The position numbers were made by a program, and so were the translations under genes. Positions 1 through 11,768 of a stretch of 64,000 nucleotides of DNA are shown in pieces. The stretch lies in NCBI GenBank assembly GCA_014925825.1, contig JACGCK010000013.1:434001-498000 (forward strand), written 5' to 3'. Below the pieces are notes generated by a model. It made no database searches, was not told where the DNA came from, and saw only the letters and a program-made list of their open reading frames with translations. The stretch is from Pholiota molesta. Lineage: Eukaryota; Basidiomycota; Agaricomycetes; Agaricales; Strophariaceae. Numbering within the stretch: position 1 is the first letter of the stretch; each line of letters opens with the position of its first letter.

Positions 1-2109
1 TCCGTAGATAAGGTCACAGAACACATCGAGGAAAGCCTCTTCAATGATCTCTTCGTTCCCAATCACAGGCTCTGTATCCCAGCCAAAGGCAGGCAACGAT
101 TTATGAGTCTTCTTGAGCTTCTTATTGATTTCTGCACTTTGCGCTGGCCATGAGGAAATTGTATTAGTGAATGGGGTGCTAAACTGGAGTGTGGCGCTCA
201 GAGGTGCGTCCATTCGGGAGAATCCGGCAGAGGAGAAATCGTTCCATGACAAGGTTTGTCGTTTAGCAGTGCGGTCCTGTAATCACAAATGAGCATGTGA
301 AGCCATCAGTTATGGAAAAAATCGACACATACTGTTCTTGCACTCTCCGTAAGGTCAAACTGGAGTTTCTTCTCGTCTCCGAGTCCACTGAAACCCATAG
401 ATTCAAATTCACCCCACTTGAGGTCGGTCAAACTCCTGAACCTATCCTCGCCCTCTCTGCCGCCCAGCCCAAAGTAATCCGGATCAGAAAGGGAGGTAAC
501 TGTGTTCGACGAAGTGGCTGACGAATATGATGAGCCCGATTGTGACGACTTCAACGACGACGCCGCTCCAGGTGCGATATCCGGATGGAAGTTGGCGAGC
601 ATGTCCATGCGCTTCTTGTACCCTTCCGAGTAGCGAGGAGGAAGCTTCAATGTCGAGGGCGCTATTCTTTCCCATTCTTTCGAATTCGCGAGGCCATTGT
701 TGCCTTGCGAGCCTGCTGGCCTATGCGCCCATATTGCAGCCGTCTTCACGAGATCCGGCGAATACATGCGGACATTCCTGCGGACGCTCATGACACGTAC
801 GGTCCGTGCTCCTCTTCGCGGCTGGGGCTTCTTGTTTTCTAGGAAAGGGAGCATGGCGGGGTAGCCTTGATCCATTCCTTGAGACGAACGGGGACGCCGA
901 GGGAAGCGGCGCTTGCGGACTGGTTAGAGGCGAGGCCTTCGGAGATGGCGGAGACGCGAGGCACGTCCTGCCAGCGCACGAAGGCGAGAATGATATGTTC
1001 CATGGCGTTTACCGCGCGAAGATAGTGAACGTATGCATGGTGGAATGCGAGAGTGGCTGGACCAAGGCCGAAGAATAGGGGTCCAAAAAGAGGGGAAAGT
1101 GTGGGAGGTGTATGGCCAGATAATGTGCTGTTGGCAACCAGGCGGGCTAAAAGAGAAAGTAATCTGATAATTATTGCTTGTAGAGGAGCAGGCAGCTCAG
1201 GCAAAAATTTGTTGCAAAATGTGTTGGCGGGTATCCGAGAGCTGGAAACAAGTTGTCATTAGTTCAGTCATTCGCGTATGGTATGGTGTGTATGTATGGA
1301 AAACAGAGTGCCAATCTTATTCGGAGATTTTCAGGGCAAAGTGACAGGTTGCGTACAAGGCAAAATGACACGACAAATAAGAAGGATGGGGAATCACATA
1401 CCTGCTTCGGACTCGCGGAATCGACGTAATGTTCCCAAGAGACCAACCCTCGCACATCCTGCCCGCCAACGATCGAATAACACGCGCAAGCCCCCACCGA
1501 AGGCACATTGCCAATTCGTGCGGGCCTGCGAATCTTGCTTCCTCTCTCCATTTCACCTCAGCCTCCTGGGCCTGTTGGCTACTTGAATGATTCTCGCAAG
1601 TCTGAAGGAATGTACCAATAATTCTTCTGATAGAAGAAGCTGAGATGTCCAGCGCGGTAGTAGAAAAAATAAAAGGTGTGGTGATGCCGCCCCTCGTCTC
1701 GAGTTCCCCCGATATGACTTCCACCAGGTTTTCCACTTGCTCGAGCCCGAGCACGACGTGCCGCTCATAGGAGAGGTACCCATAGTCGTGCCTTTGATGA
1801 AGTCCGTGGCGGTGGGATCCACCGAGGGCTTTTCCAGGTTCAAGGGAGGAATGCGCCATCGGGGAATGCTAATGGTAAGTCCGGTGAATATGCAAGCTCT
1901 TCCCGGTTTGAAGGAAGCGTCTTCGAGCGCTTTGAGTCCTTCTTCTTGTCTTTTTTCGAAGAGGGGGGGGCTAGAGTCGCGCCACGGTTAGAGGCTCGGC
2001 TGGAAACCCGTCCGAACTCATCAAAGGCCCCAGCTGCGTAGGAGGCGTCGTCGGAAAGGACTGCGTTCTTTGTCGAGTTGGTGCGTACACGAGAGAACAG
2101 ACTTTGCAT
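1..2109 (-). CDS. Msb1/Mug8-domain morphogenesis protein (3' end beyond window)
   Basis: The start ATG is at 2107-2109, with N-terminus MQSLFSRVRT. The gene runs leftward out of the window. A Lys/Ser-rich stretch (KKDKKKDSKRSK) leads to DGAFLPLNLEKP. After a one-base frame slip near 1790 comes YGYLSYERHVVLG and VENLVEVISGELETRG, followed by TPFIFSTTALDIS. Later exons hold GLVSWEHYVD, LPELPAPLQAIIIRLLSLL, VPRVSAISEGLA, a second slip near 866, WERIAPSTLKLPPRY and, at the window edge, FGWDTEPVIGNEEIIEEAF. This order matches the fungal Msb1/Mug8 (DUF1708) family, which is linked to Rho1-related polarity and cell-wall growth; that role is family knowledge. Both frame slips are explained by one missing base (C near 1790, G in a GG run near 866). 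The Lys/Ser region suggests a phosphorylated cytosolic protein, which is inference. Confidence 0.75.
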
Positions 2110-2964
2110 CGGGTTGGGCGATGAGAAGGGTGGGCAACAACAGGCTCAGCTCAGCGAAGAGTCGTTAGCGACCAGATCAGGGGGACTGCCGGAATTTGCC
2201 GCTCAGGTACAGGCAGCTCGAACGCAGCCGTTCTTCTCCTTGGCCTTTAAATTTCTGGTGATGAAGAAAGATTGGCTGACGCAGTGCATCAGCTGAACGT
2301 CGCAGAGAACGAGTTCCGAGCCTCGCGGCGGTGTGGCAATGACTGTTGCGAATCCTGATCAGCGCAATTTTTGAAATGATCAATGCTAGTCATGGTATAA
2401 ATATCATTCAAAACCTCTCGGGAGTATGATTCATAAGGTCTTTTTTAGAGACTATAGCGCTCGTGAGATGACCTTGCGACAATTGCAATTGTCTTCATGA
2501 CACTCCATTCCATATTCCATTCAGACGAGGGTCAAATCAACATCAAGTAAAAACAACACACTGCCAGCTTGATCATACTTGACCCATTGCATCATCAGAC
2601 AGTCATCAATAAACCTTCCTTTCATCTTGCTTTCTCAAGCGTGGCCTTTAAGCTCAAGGCCTGCATTTTTTTTCTTCTCCAGCAAGCGTTTCGCATCAAA
2701 GTTTGAAGGCTATCGAGACTGCAAGAGAGTAGGCCGGTAGATCGCCGCAAGCAGTCTAACGCGCAGTCTGAAACATATCAAGCAGATAAAAAACCAATGG
2801 CGGCACGTTCAGTGTTATTTTTGATCCAAATACACACATAGGTATGTAAAGGATCCCAACATCATACACATGCACCGACACTGCCCCAGCGCCTGTCTGG
2901 GACAGTATCAGAGCGGCGAAAGGAATGAACCGATAACGATGGCACGCAGTATGCATCAAAAAGA
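2110..2964. other. Intergenic region upstream of the Msb1-like gene
   Basis: About 850 bp between the Msb1-like start and the 3' end of the membrane-protein gene. It is A/T-rich with pyrimidine tracts and holds no convincing exon. It should contain the Msb1-like promoter and the terminator of the next gene; I see no strong individual motif. Confidence 0.5.
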
Positions 2965-3796
2965 TCAACGATCCACAACGGTTGAGGCTGATGACACGGA
3001 CGCAGGGCGCTCCTTGAGCCTGTCCTTGAGCCTATCACCTGCCAACATCGGTCGCGGGAACCCATGGCTCACAAAGGCCGTCTTCGGTGCTGACGGCCCG
3101 TTGCGCTGCGAGACGAAACAGCTCCGTCAGAAACCTAGGTTTATCATCGCGACGGGACAGGAAACATGCTTACCGGAGAATAGCCCCCGAAGGGATATGG
3201 CTCTGGGAACGACACCTGCGAAACAGGCGCGGTGTGGTTCTGGACCATGGACGGCACCGGCAGCTGACCATGGTAATAGCTGCTGCTATTGTTGTACTGA
3301 CGGGTGCTTGCTGGGAAGGCTGGGCCGCTCATCTGGGGCGAGGGGCTCAGGTGCCCGATGTCGAACTGTGCAGTCTTGTACCCTGCACTGTACACCGGTG
3401 ACGGCCCCGACCCGGGGTTGTATTCCGTTGCAATAATCGTGGGCGGGCCCTGGACTTGGCTGGCCTCTACGTTGTACTCCTTCTCCTCTGCAGCGGCGCG
3501 GCGCCGACTGCGGATGATGCATCCCACCAGGACGAGCAGAAGAATAATGACAAAGACTTCGAAATGAATGCAGCGTCAGTCATTGTTCCATTTTCAGTAC
3601 ATTCGGAACAGAGAAGGAAAGCTTACGAGAAACAACACCGATAGCAATTCTTGTTCCCCGTGGTATCCGATCTTGGCAAGTTATTTTGCCAGTCCTTTGA
3701 AAAGAAGCATCGTTAGCAAACAATGCGATGCTTAAAATAATGGGCTACCCTTCCAGCCAAGCCATGGGCGCTGTCAAGATGGGACAAGATACCCAT
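2965..3796 (-). CDS. Small single-pass membrane protein with Pro/Tyr/Ser-rich cytosolic tail
   Basis: Splicing over 3546-3627 joins RGTRIAIGVVS to LFVIILLLVLVGCIIRSRRR. This makes one strong transmembrane helix followed by a basic stop-transfer stretch. The tail then reads AAAEEKEYNVEASQVQ and continues Pro/Ser/Tyr-rich (EYNPGSGPSP, STRQYNNSSSYYHG, EPYPFGGYSP). A consensus intron (GTAAGC...GCAG) near 3070-3170 leads into a last exon ending ASTVVDR and a TGA at 2965-2967. The 5' end is uncertain: an ATG at 3794-3796 (MGILSHLDSAHGL) is upstream, but the first intron has a poor donor and the phase does not fit. I do not recognise the family. The layout (short outside part, helix, RSRRR, low-complexity tail) resembles fungal SKG6/Mid2-like surface sensors, which is inference only. 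Confidence 0.5.
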
Positions 3797-4641
3797 GTCT
3801 ATAATGAAAGGCGCACTCACTCATCTTTAGTACACATATTCCAACTCAAAAAAGCATTCGCAGTTGGCAGATTCGATGCAGCAGCCAACAGTCCAAGTGA
3901 AATAGCAACCGCGCGTTCTACCACCAAACAAAACCAGATAAGCACCACATCCCATCCCACCCAGAAAATCCTCCGCACCATTAATCATATTCGAAAACTC
4001 TTCAAGACCAAGCTAACGAGCTGCGAAATATATAGGCTGTTGAGCGTAGCTGAAGTTCAGTCGTTTCGTTATCAATAAGTTATTCGATCGTCAAGTGGTG
4101 AGTCAATATTAGTCGATGTGGTTGAAAGCTCCGCTGGCCTGCAGACGGAGAGAGTGGGTGGGCGCCGATGGTGGTACGAGGTCAACTCGAAGAAATCAGG
4201 CCTCGTCGTCGCCCCCATTAACACAGCATGATTACAAATGATGTTGATGCCCTATCACTAGGCTCCTTACTCTCCGGCGGAGTCTCCGCACACCCGGGGC
4301 TGTGTCTGCCACTACGAAAATTCAGTTGAATTCAAGTCCCATTCAATAAATCAAGAACGGAAATTCAAGGAAGCAACAGCGCTCAAGTGCACAAAAGTCA
4401 TAATTTTTCTGGCCTCAACTTGTATGCCACTTACTTCGTCGACCAGTACGCGACCCCAGTGCTCCCAATGGAGGCTCATCCTCGTCAAATCTAATCTCCG
4501 TTCCATAGATAAAGCTATAATACAAAGAAAACTACAACAACATGATACTACGCGTGATAATAAATCGACATAGTTGGGGTCTCGCAGAAGGGAAGCATCC
4601 CAACACCCAAACATTAAAGAAATGATAATCATAGGCGTTGT
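3797..4641. other. Intergenic region, no gene seen
   Basis: About 840 bp between the 3' end of the OPT transporter and the 5' region of the membrane-protein gene. Frames are short and A/T-rich, with no splice-supported coding. The 5' exon of the membrane-protein gene may extend into the first few hundred bases. Confidence 0.4.
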
Positions 4642-7600
4642 CTACTGCCAGTGAGCTGGGCTGGAAATAAATAAAACTATCAGCAACCAGAGCAAAATCA
4701 CAAAACAATCATCGAACTCACCCGAAAGTACCGCTAGCAGTGTCTGCGGCATTGTACAAAGTCGTACCCAGCGCATCGGCGGTGTTAAATGGCACACTAG
4801 ATAACAAGCTAGTTAGCCGCAGCCAATGCGCAAGAGAATATCACAATAGAAAACGCACGTATTTCCCCACCACGTTTGGATGTTCGTGAGGCCAATGGTG
4901 CCATTTTTAGGATATTGGAGGCAGAAGAAGATCAACACCGCGCTGATCGCCACACCCGAATCCAGTGCCGCAGACAGGACGTAGTTGTACTTGGTCCACC
5001 AGGAGAAATGACGCCTGCGGATGACATATTGGAAAATAAAGCCGACAATTGCCCAGGGGACGTAGTTGACGGCGCTGGCGGGAGGAATGGCACCAGTTCC
5101 TGAGAAGATGACGGGGAAGCTTGAGGAAACATGTTAGTATCATACGGAAATGAGTGGATAAGCCAACTCACTTCAGGTAGCGGAGCCAGCTATTGGGGAA
5201 TTTCAAGGTCAAGAGGTAAGTGATGAGAGGGCAGATGAAGCCAATGAGGAAGAACAAGCAGAGGGCTGAAAGATCATTCAGTAACCTATTCAAACAAATA
5301 GCAAGACGAGTAGAAGACTTACCGTAATAAACTTGTCCCTTGGAGAACTGGCGAGCAGGGCCAATAACACCCCAGATGATACTGGCAGTACCGAAGACTT
5401 CAGTGGAAGGGCAGATGAAGCCATCCTTCTGATGGGGACTGCACATATCCGGAATGTTAGTGAACATCCATGCTTGGACACCAAGCTGGGTGGTTCCAGC
5501 AATGACAGTAGCGACGACTTGGCCCCAGAACATTGCCCTGGGTGGGACCTTCATGTAGTGGCCGAGCTTGAAATCGGAAGTGAAGGTGAGTGCCTGGGCC
5601 ATGGTGATGTAACCCCACGTCTTGAACAACATCATGGCGATGGGACGGCCAGGGAGACCATAACCGATGATCAGCTCGGTGATCACGTTGAGACCGACTT
5701 GCTGATTGGTGATGGCTTGGATCATGCCAATAGGGATGACGTAGAAGAAGGAGATGACGAGAGCGAGGATAAACCATTGGCTAAAATGAAGGCATTAGAG
5801 GATAATTCAGAAAAGAGAAGTTAAGCTTACACAGGGAACTTGGTCTCCCAGACTTCGATTGAGATGATACCAAACGCAAACATGGTCACTGCAAAAAGTC
5901 AGTATCACACATAATGACAACACGATCGACACGTACAGAAAATGACGGCATACCACCACTCAGGAACCTGTGGGTAGCGGGACATAAGACGAGCGTGGAT
6001 GTCGGGTTGTTCATGCATAGCACGGCGCGACTGTGTCCAGATCTGCTTTCGGAAATAGAGGAAAGCATGGGTAAGGGTCGCCGTGATGGACGCGAAGGAG
6101 AGACCATAAGAAATGGCAAAGGTGGTCGAGATGAACAACGGGCTATAAGCTTCGTATTCTGCTTGGTTGAAGGTGGCATCGGAGTTGACGATGCGAGTAA
6201 CGTTGTAGGCGCCGCCCGTGTTGTCGAAGGATCCACGAGACGAGATCGGCATGAATTTGCCATACCAAGTATTCGTGTACTATGTGGTAAAATTGTCAGA
6301 CCTATATATTTAGAAAGTTGATTTTTATCACGAACATGGATGATGGGCGTAAGGATCCCTGAACATTAATTATGAGCATGTCTATAATAAGCAAGCAGTA
6401 ATGACAAGGATAACTCACAGAAGAAAAAGGTGAATCCAACAATGATGTTGGCCTCCGCCCACCATGGCGTGGCGAGCGGCGAACCGATGTAGGCAATTTG
6501 GGCCCAATCGAAGGTGATAAGGCTCATACCCATTCCATGAACATAACCAAATAGCTCATTGACGGGAACATTGTTGGGAGCGATCCAGCATACCCACGAG
6601 AAGTAGCTGAGAGCTTGGAACAAGTACCCGGGGAGAAGGTACCATACGGCCGATGCGGCGAAAGCGTAGAAGAAGAAACGCTCTCGGCTGAGACCACCCC
6701 GATTACCAATACCAGCGTATGTCTGGGCATGCAAAGTGTTGAAGAGCGCGCAAGTGACCAAATTCGCGGGCCAGACTTAATTGATAACATTGGTTAAAAC
6801 ATATTTTGCAGAGAATTGAAAAATTGAGCTCACTCATAGACGGCGGCTGAACGAGGAATCGGCGAGCAATGCCTCCAATCGAAAAGCCGATGAGCTGAGT
6901 GGACATAACAACCATCCATTGGTCTGCGTTATGTTAGAGCAAATCAAATCCGAGAAGCAAGAATAGACGTACAACTGAAGTTATATCTCTGGTTGTAGAA
7001 TACACGTTGAACCGCAACAATATCCGTCGCATAAGCGCTTCCTGCGCCTACGGAGGCCATGATAGTCGCCAAAACATGTTCCTTGATAGTGAATGGACCG
7101 GGGTTGAGTTCCATACCAAAGATTCTGACATTGGGCACAACACGAGCCCACAAGCGACCGAGGGGAAAAATCAACAATTGGGCAACAATCTAAGGGAAGA
7201 TGTAAGAACTTAATATCAACAACTCCGGAACGGGGACGGAGGAAAGCTTACACCGGTGACCTGGACCGAGGGATAGCGGAAGAAGAAGAATTGGTTGAGA
7301 CCCTGAAAATCGAGTTAGTGGCCGCAGTCAGACAATTGTTGTTTTCGTGACGAACAGGGATGATGATGGCCCAGATTATACCAAGTGTCCAGGAGCGGAT
7401 AGTCGATACCGGAATGTCAGGGTTATCGGTATTGGCAACAGCGGATCGGACTTCAGGATAGGGGGAGTCGTCCTCTAATAGAAATGTTAGAAGATTCGAA
7501 TCAAGTAGACCACTATATGAAGCAACATTTACCTAGGATGCCAGCCAATGCCTCTTGCTTATCCAAATTGGGATCATCGAATTCGGGGAGGGGGAGATCA

Positions 7601-7733
7601 ACCTCGACTGTGTGATATCATTCAGTTATTCAGTATGTGTGCGTGGCGGATGAAGCATAGAGAATGTCGTACGTTGGTCCTGGCCACTCTTCTCGAGGTC
7701 GAGTGAGGCCGTATCGTGCTTTTCGACCGACAT
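4642..7733 (-). CDS. OPT-family small oligopeptide transporter
   Basis: The ATG at 7731-7733 gives MSVEKHDTASLDLEKSGQDQ. About 14 exons follow, ending in FGPAHWQ and TAG at 4642-4644. Hydrophobic segments run through the whole protein (about 780 residues), as expected for a 12-16-helix OPT transporter. Family hallmarks include STIRSWTLGIIWAIII, the signature ELNPGPFTIKEHVL near 7090, VQRVFYNQRYNFS, LTFTSDFKLGHYMKVPPR near 5560 (equivalent to the KIPPR motif), FGTASIIWGVIGPARQFS, and the C-terminal IQTWWGNT. Known members are proton-coupled importers of tetra/pentapeptides or glutathione at the plasma membrane; the substrate here cannot be read from sequence. Most junctions are clean GT..AG and no frame break is obvious, unlike many neighbours. 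One junction near 6250-6345 does not splice perfectly and may hide a base error. Confidence 0.9.
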
Positions 7734-10700
7734 GAGGAAAAGCAGAAGCAGGAGGGGGCTTGAGCACCTTTTTCACAAGCCTATCCTACTTGTATGAATT
7801 CTGAAGTGGAGACGTGTGGGTATCAAGATAACAGCCCAACATACTCCGGCAAGCGAGAGATCTGAATCTTAGCAATGCAAGGTATGAGCCACTCTCTCAG
7901 GAACCTAGACAGGCTGATAGGACATGAATTACCAACGCGACCACATCCACATATGTGCGATACCTCGCGGTAAATCCATATTCGGCCTGAGTAATTATGC
8001 AGCCATCTGCAACACTCCGGTTGACATAAGTAAGAAGCCACCCAAGGAAATGGGCATGCGACTGCAAATAGTCGACATCTGGAATAGACAGCATTCTATT
8101 AGACACAAACGCGATAGCCGGAGAATACAAATTAGGAGACGCTGTCATCTTGCAGAAGATTTGAGAACGTAAAAGCTTTGCTGTGCAAAATATCGTCTTG
8201 ACCAAATCGGACTTCGGGCGAGCTTTGTGTGGCATTTTGAGAGAGGTAAGAATGTTTGCGATTTAATTTCCAGACGTTATCATAGACGACATCGTTTAGC
8301 GATCCCCAGGTTTGAGCTGACGATGTAATGGATCATCATATGTGCCACGCTGTGCCACGGCGATCGATGGGTATGCCTGTGAGGATTCAGGAAGGTGCAC
8401 CTATGGTCGATTTGGCATCGTAGGGGAAGCATTGATGCCAATGGGAGCAGTGTGTTGGAGTATCAGTATCAGTAGTATGGTTGCCTGAGCGTCACGAGGA
8501 GGCGGTAGACGACAAGCTTGACACGACGAAGAAGACCACATGGCGCCTATCAATACGAAGCATTTTGCCCCAAAGGTCAAACAACATGAACACATGATCT
8601 CTATAGCTCCGATAATTGTCAGCGTGGGCGCTACTGTCTACACTTCGACCATTCATCAACGTCAACGTAAAATTGCGCTCTAATTTTTCTTGCGAGCAAT
8701 TCACTTCTAAGATTTTTTTAGAGCGCCTCTTTGAAACTTATGATGACTTTGATAGGTCAAGATCGTCGAGCGATGTTAAATAAGCGCTTACTGGAAATTT
8801 TCAGCAATGATAGCCTTTGACAAGCACCGTTTCACTAGCTTAAAGGTTTCTAATCTATAGGCCGGAATTTATCTCCAGGGATAAAGGTCATGGATTTTCT
8901 TGGTATACTAAAAGGCATTTTAGTCACCAGTGATCGTGGCCGCATGCACCAGATGAGTTGTTCATTGTGGAAAGAGCCGGAAAAGTGAGCAATCAGTGGA
9001 GGTAGTGGGCTCGTAAGTTCATTGTCAATCAGCGGCTATACGGTGACAGCAAATCATATGGGGAGATTAATTTTTGTTCACCCCGTTCACGCTGCTGATT
9101 TCGAACCGTACTCTATGTACTCGAGCGCCATCCACGAGGATAAGAATCAGGGTCGAATAACTGCGAGACATTTTGAAGGACTAAGGAATGTAGTACCAAT
9201 CGTGTGTTGAGGCATTTATGGCGAAGTAGAGATAAGTAAAAGAAACTGAAGCGTGAGCAAGTACTTGGCGTGGGGTCTTGGCTTCCAGATACAGCAGCAG
9301 AACATAGATTATCACGGAACATGGAAGTCCAGTCTAGTATGACAATGCCTTCAATACAATATGTCTAGTATGTACTCAATGGAAGAAGTGCGTGATTATC
9401 TTTCTTGGCTTGGATATTGGATATAGATTAATTTTTGAGGTTCTCTAAACTTTCGAATGCTGGACATCTATTCTACTTTTCGAAGATAAATCAAAGATAA
9501 GTCAAGGATTACTGCTGGTCCAGGGGCCTATTCTGTTCAACTTCCAAATCATTGCGGACTGCTTAATTGAAAATCCCCCTCGTCCGTTCGTGAATCTACG
9601 ATAAAGTCGAAATTCCTAAAGGCACAGGAATCATAAGCTTCCTGTCAGACACAGCGACTTATGTAGAAGGATGTACATATGTATATAGATCTTATGATAA
9701 ACTCTTCTCTCCCCGATCTCGCTTGGCGCCTTCTCATCAATTCATCTAAATAGCCCCTATTCGCATGGTCCACTCCTCGCCTCTCCTCGCGTTTGTAATA
9801 AGCGAGTTGGGAAGGGCGCTGCGCGCGAGGTGCTCACCAGCCTTCACCAGCCTTGCGCCATAATGCGTCAGAAACAAACCCACTTATGTTTGAGGACCGC
9901 GCTTTCGGAACTCCACATCAGCGTCGATTCGCAACTTCATATTAAAGATACTACTACTGGGTCCATTCCAAGATGTTCCGGTTCAGTTTGAACCATGAGT
10001 CTACTCCTTCAAGTTGCATACATACATGACTTTTGCAGCCGTGGTAACTCGACCGTCATTTACGATGAGTCCACATGGAACCAAGTGATGTAGTTGAGAT
10101 AAGGCTTCATCTAGGTTGTTAGAATACATGGCGCTTGTAGATCGCATACCAGCTGAGCCTAGTTGGGTTTACTTCGGATCTTTGAGTGGAAGGAGGTGGA
10201 AGGTACCGGTGCGACCGTAAAAGTGACGCTGTCGATCTCAGGAGGTAGGACAGGGCTATTTTTAATGCGCTCCCCCCCTGAGATAAGCACAGAATACAAG
10301 GTGATAACTTGATAACATATGAGGCTTTCGGTTTCCATTCTCTTGATAAGATAAAGCTGTTCAGGGGATGTTAAGGAGTCGTGTGGATGGCAATTACTCA
10401 GGCTAGTGCCTAGCGATGGGCGACGCAAGGCAATGGTCTTCTACAATAGTTGAATCTCCAAAGAATTACTCAAAGATTCCGCTAGGTTAACAGAAAATAT
10501 ATACTGGAGTGCGAATATAAGAGTCCATATTAATATGCCTCGGCTTCTAGATGTGCAGGTTAAACCATTACTTCCCTGGCAAACTCATCTTCTGTCCTTT
10601 CTTCAAGTTGACAGCGCGCGCTGTGTCAACGTCGAGGCAAATACATTTTATCCAGCCATATCTCTTCGATTCGAGTGGTAAAAACGTAATAAAAACCCCG

Positions 10701-11768
10701 GTTGACAATAGGTCTTCCTAGAACCTTTGATTTGTACATCAAGTCGGTCTTCTCTTCGTTTTACCGGGGATCGGCGTTTGGCATGTGGGGTCATGTGATT
10801 ATTATGCAGGCCCCCGGCTATGCAATACCATGGTCCATAATTAACATCGCTGCTCTATAATTGCTGCTTAGGCTGGCCGAGCGACTTGAGTGTATTAGCC
10901 ATTAATGCTTCAGCTTAAGGGGTAAATAAGGAAGCTACATCGTAATGTCAGTTGGTTTGCAAATTTGAGAAGATTGGACGGTCAGTTACTTTTCCATCTT
11001 CTAAGCCTTAGATTAAACGCCGAGGCCGTGTACACATATAATTTACCTGTTTTGATTCCCGCTCTATCGAACTCCAATACTCGATCATAAGCGCTTCACT
11101 GGTGAATTGAAGCGCGCAGCCCTGGCAGTGGGCGCTTGTGTGTACATCAGAACGGGCCGAGGTCCCGTGACTGACGTAACAGCTTTCCACCGTCACGCCA
11201 CGTCGTGAACGTGTTTCGCAGCGGTCGACTGAGCTAATCATACCAACGACGTTATAGGTCTTAATCCCTATACTCTGAAGACAGACGAAGTACAGTCTAG
11301 GACTGGGATCTCGGGTTTATAATGGTTAGTGCGATCTCTTTATATTGATTTCCATGCTCACTTTTGGCATATAGTCAGCGCTCTTCAACTTCCAATCATT
11401 ACTGCTCGTCATCCTCTTTTCATCTGCACATGCACGTATGTTCGCTCTGTGGCACCTAGACTGGTGGATAGGAACAAAGTTGGGTGAGTAAAGTCCCTTT
11501 TTGCGTGTTTACATGAGTGCTTAGCGCGAACAGTTTCCCTGGGCTGTTGTTCAAGGCGGCGAGAATAGGTGTGTAAGACATGCTTGTTTCTACAGCCAAC
11601 ACCTCACCATCTTTCTAGGGGAGCGGTTATCGCCTTATGTCGGACTGGCTTGTTTAGCGATGGCTATACAATCCTCATGAAATGATTTACACTACTAGCA
11701 CAGCAATAATGGACTAATGGACAAAAAAACGCGAATAATTAAATAACCAATGACTGAATATCCTCAAA
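7734..11768. other. 4-kb gene-poor stretch
   Basis: No recognisable gene lies between the OPT start and the 3' end of SMC2. The longest suspicious frame is on the minus strand at 7897-8235 (112 codons: ...VDYLQSHAHFLGWLL...YRTYVDVVALVIHVL). It has two hydrophobic patches but no recognised family, and could be an exon of a decayed membrane protein. The rest has short frames only. I found no terminal repeats, tRNA or microsatellite in it. Confidence 0.4.
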
